A DNA stretch of 5,905 bases. Source: Prevotella sp. CAG:617. Lineage in GTDB: Bacteria; Bacteroidota; Bacteroidia; Bacteroidales; Bacteroidaceae. Below, one piece after another: positions 5,538 through 5,905 of this stretch; the first letter of the stretch is position 1, and each line of letters begins with the position of its first letter. A program made the position numbers and the translations under genes. The notes beneath the pieces are model-generated. The model was given only the letters and a program-made list of their open reading frames with translations. It searched no databases and was not told the DNA's origin. Location: assembly GCA_000438115.1 (NCBI GenBank), contig FR903586.1:1-5905 (forward strand), read 5' to 3'.

Positions 5538-5583
5538 GGTGGAGCAAAAGGTGGAGATAAAAGGTGGAGCAAAAATCTCCACC
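5538..5583. repeat. GGTGGAG repeat cluster, candidate recombinase arm-binding sites
   Basis: GGTGGAG occurs three times in direct orientation (5538-5544, 5550-5556, 5563-5569; steps of 12 and 13) and once inverted as CTCCACC (5577-5583). Copy 2 and the inverted copy extend to a perfect 9-base inverted pair, GGTGGAGAT/ATCTCCACC. Tyrosine recombinases with an N-terminal arm-binding domain use such repeats beside their own gene. Here they sit 96-141 bases before the integrase ATG. Confidence 0.6.
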
Positions 5584-5641
5584 GAATTAGAGTCTTTCTC
5601 ACTGATTTGCAATGTTTTGCGTATCAAGAAAACGTGGTCGG

Positions 5642-5677
5642 TTTCCTACTTTTGTCCAAACTAAAAACTGTAGGAAA
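5642..5677. promoter_or_regulatory. Integrase promoter region with an 8-base inverted repeat
   Basis: TACTTTTG at 5647-5654 matches the -7 consensus; no TTTG is seen at the matching upstream distance. Arms TTTCCTAC (5642-5649) and GTAGGAAA (5670-5677) are perfect reverse complements with a 20-base spacer. The left arm overlaps the -7 box and the right arm overlaps the ribosome-binding stretch. Repressor binding or autoregulation is inferred from this position. Confidence 0.45.
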
Positions 5678-5678
5678 A

Positions 5679-5905
5679 ATGAAAAGAAGTTCATTCAATG
5701 TGCTTTTCTTCTTGAAGAAGACCAAGCTGCTGAAAAACGGAGAAGCATCCGTTTGTATGCGTATCACTGTAGATGGTACGCGAGTTGAAAACAACATCCG
5801 CAAAAGCATTGACCCGTCTCTCTGGAGTCAGGCTAAGGAATCCGCCAGAGGCAAAAGCCGCAAATCATGTGATCTGAATGCCTATATCGAAAATGCGAGA
5901 ATCAA
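5679..5905 (+). CDS. Tyrosine-recombinase-type integrase, N-terminal part only
   Basis: Integrases of this type catalyse site-specific insertion and excision of their element. The frame is open from the ATG at 5679 to the window end: 75 full codons plus two bases, with the remaining roughly 300 residues of a typical protein outside. The start MKRSSFNVLFFLKK, then GEASVCMRITVDG (22-34) and IDPSLWSQAKESARGKS (45-61), matches the arm-DNA-binding domain at the N-terminus of Bacteroides-type integrases. ARGKSRKSCDLNAYIENAR leads into the core-binding helical domain. The catalytic Arg-His-Arg-Tyr residues are not in view, so activity cannot be judged. The A-rich TAGGAAAA just before the ATG supports the start. 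The family assignment is from recalled sequence pattern. Confidence 0.82.
   Translation, partial: MKRSSFNVLFFLKKTKLLKNGEASVCMRITVDGTRVENNIRKSIDPSLWSQAKESARGKSRKSCDLNAYIENARI

Larger units (their letters stand above)
5321..5905 (+). mobile_element. Left end of a tRNA-targeted integrative element (runs off the window)
   Basis: An integrase reading frame begins 260 bases after a tRNA-Phe gene, with clustered direct and inverted repeats between them. Base composition falls sharply from the GC-rich pst genes. This is the standard arrangement of an integrative element at a tRNA target. The exact left boundary is unclear. It could be just after the anticodon (5321), if everything up to the integrase is element DNA, or around the T loop (5399), if TTCGATT onward is the recombination core. 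The right end and cargo are outside the window. Confidence 0.55.

Overview
The window looks like chromosomal DNA from a Bacteroidales bacterium. The proteins are of Bacteroidetes type, including a roughly 395-residue PstC with a large periplasmic insert. The promoters fit the Bacteroidetes pattern TTTG, about 20 bases, TAnnTTTG, rather than the E. coli -35/-10 pattern. The tRNAs lack an encoded CCA. The partial integrase at the right edge is of the Bacteroides mobile-element type. The phosphate genes are GC-rich, while the right-hand 800 bases are clearly AT-richer.

Layout: 1-818 (minus) is pstS, lacking only its last few codons. The 185-base gap at 819-1003 is a divergent promoter region with two oppositely oriented arrays of four 7-base repeats at an exact 11-base period, which I read as Pho boxes. 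pstC (1004-2191), pstA (2240-3130), pstB (3169-3957) and phoU (4018-4734) follow on the plus strand with short gaps and probably form one operon. A 56-base interrupted palindrome follows phoU. A convergent minus-strand unit carries tRNA-Ser(GCT) and tRNA-Glu(CTC), with its own promoter and terminator. From 5236 rightwards there is a good promoter, a tRNA-Phe(GAA) gene whose middle is replaced by unrelated sequence, a terminator, clustered repeats resembling recombinase arm sites, and the first 75 codons of a tyrosine-recombinase-type integrase that runs off the window.

How it works together: PstS captures phosphate in the periplasm, PstC and PstA form the membrane channel, PstB hydrolyses ATP to drive import, and PhoU couples the transporter to phosphate signalling. 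The divergent box arrays suggest both arms are switched on together by a PhoB-type regulator, which is not in this window. The right end appears to be the left boundary of an integrated element that used the tRNA-Phe gene as its target. Unlike a typical tRNA integration, the tRNA is not restored here.

Most notable observations: the disrupted tRNA-Phe beside the integrase, the partial PstS-like domain in the first periplasmic loop of PstC, and the paired 11-base-period arrays between pstS and pstC.
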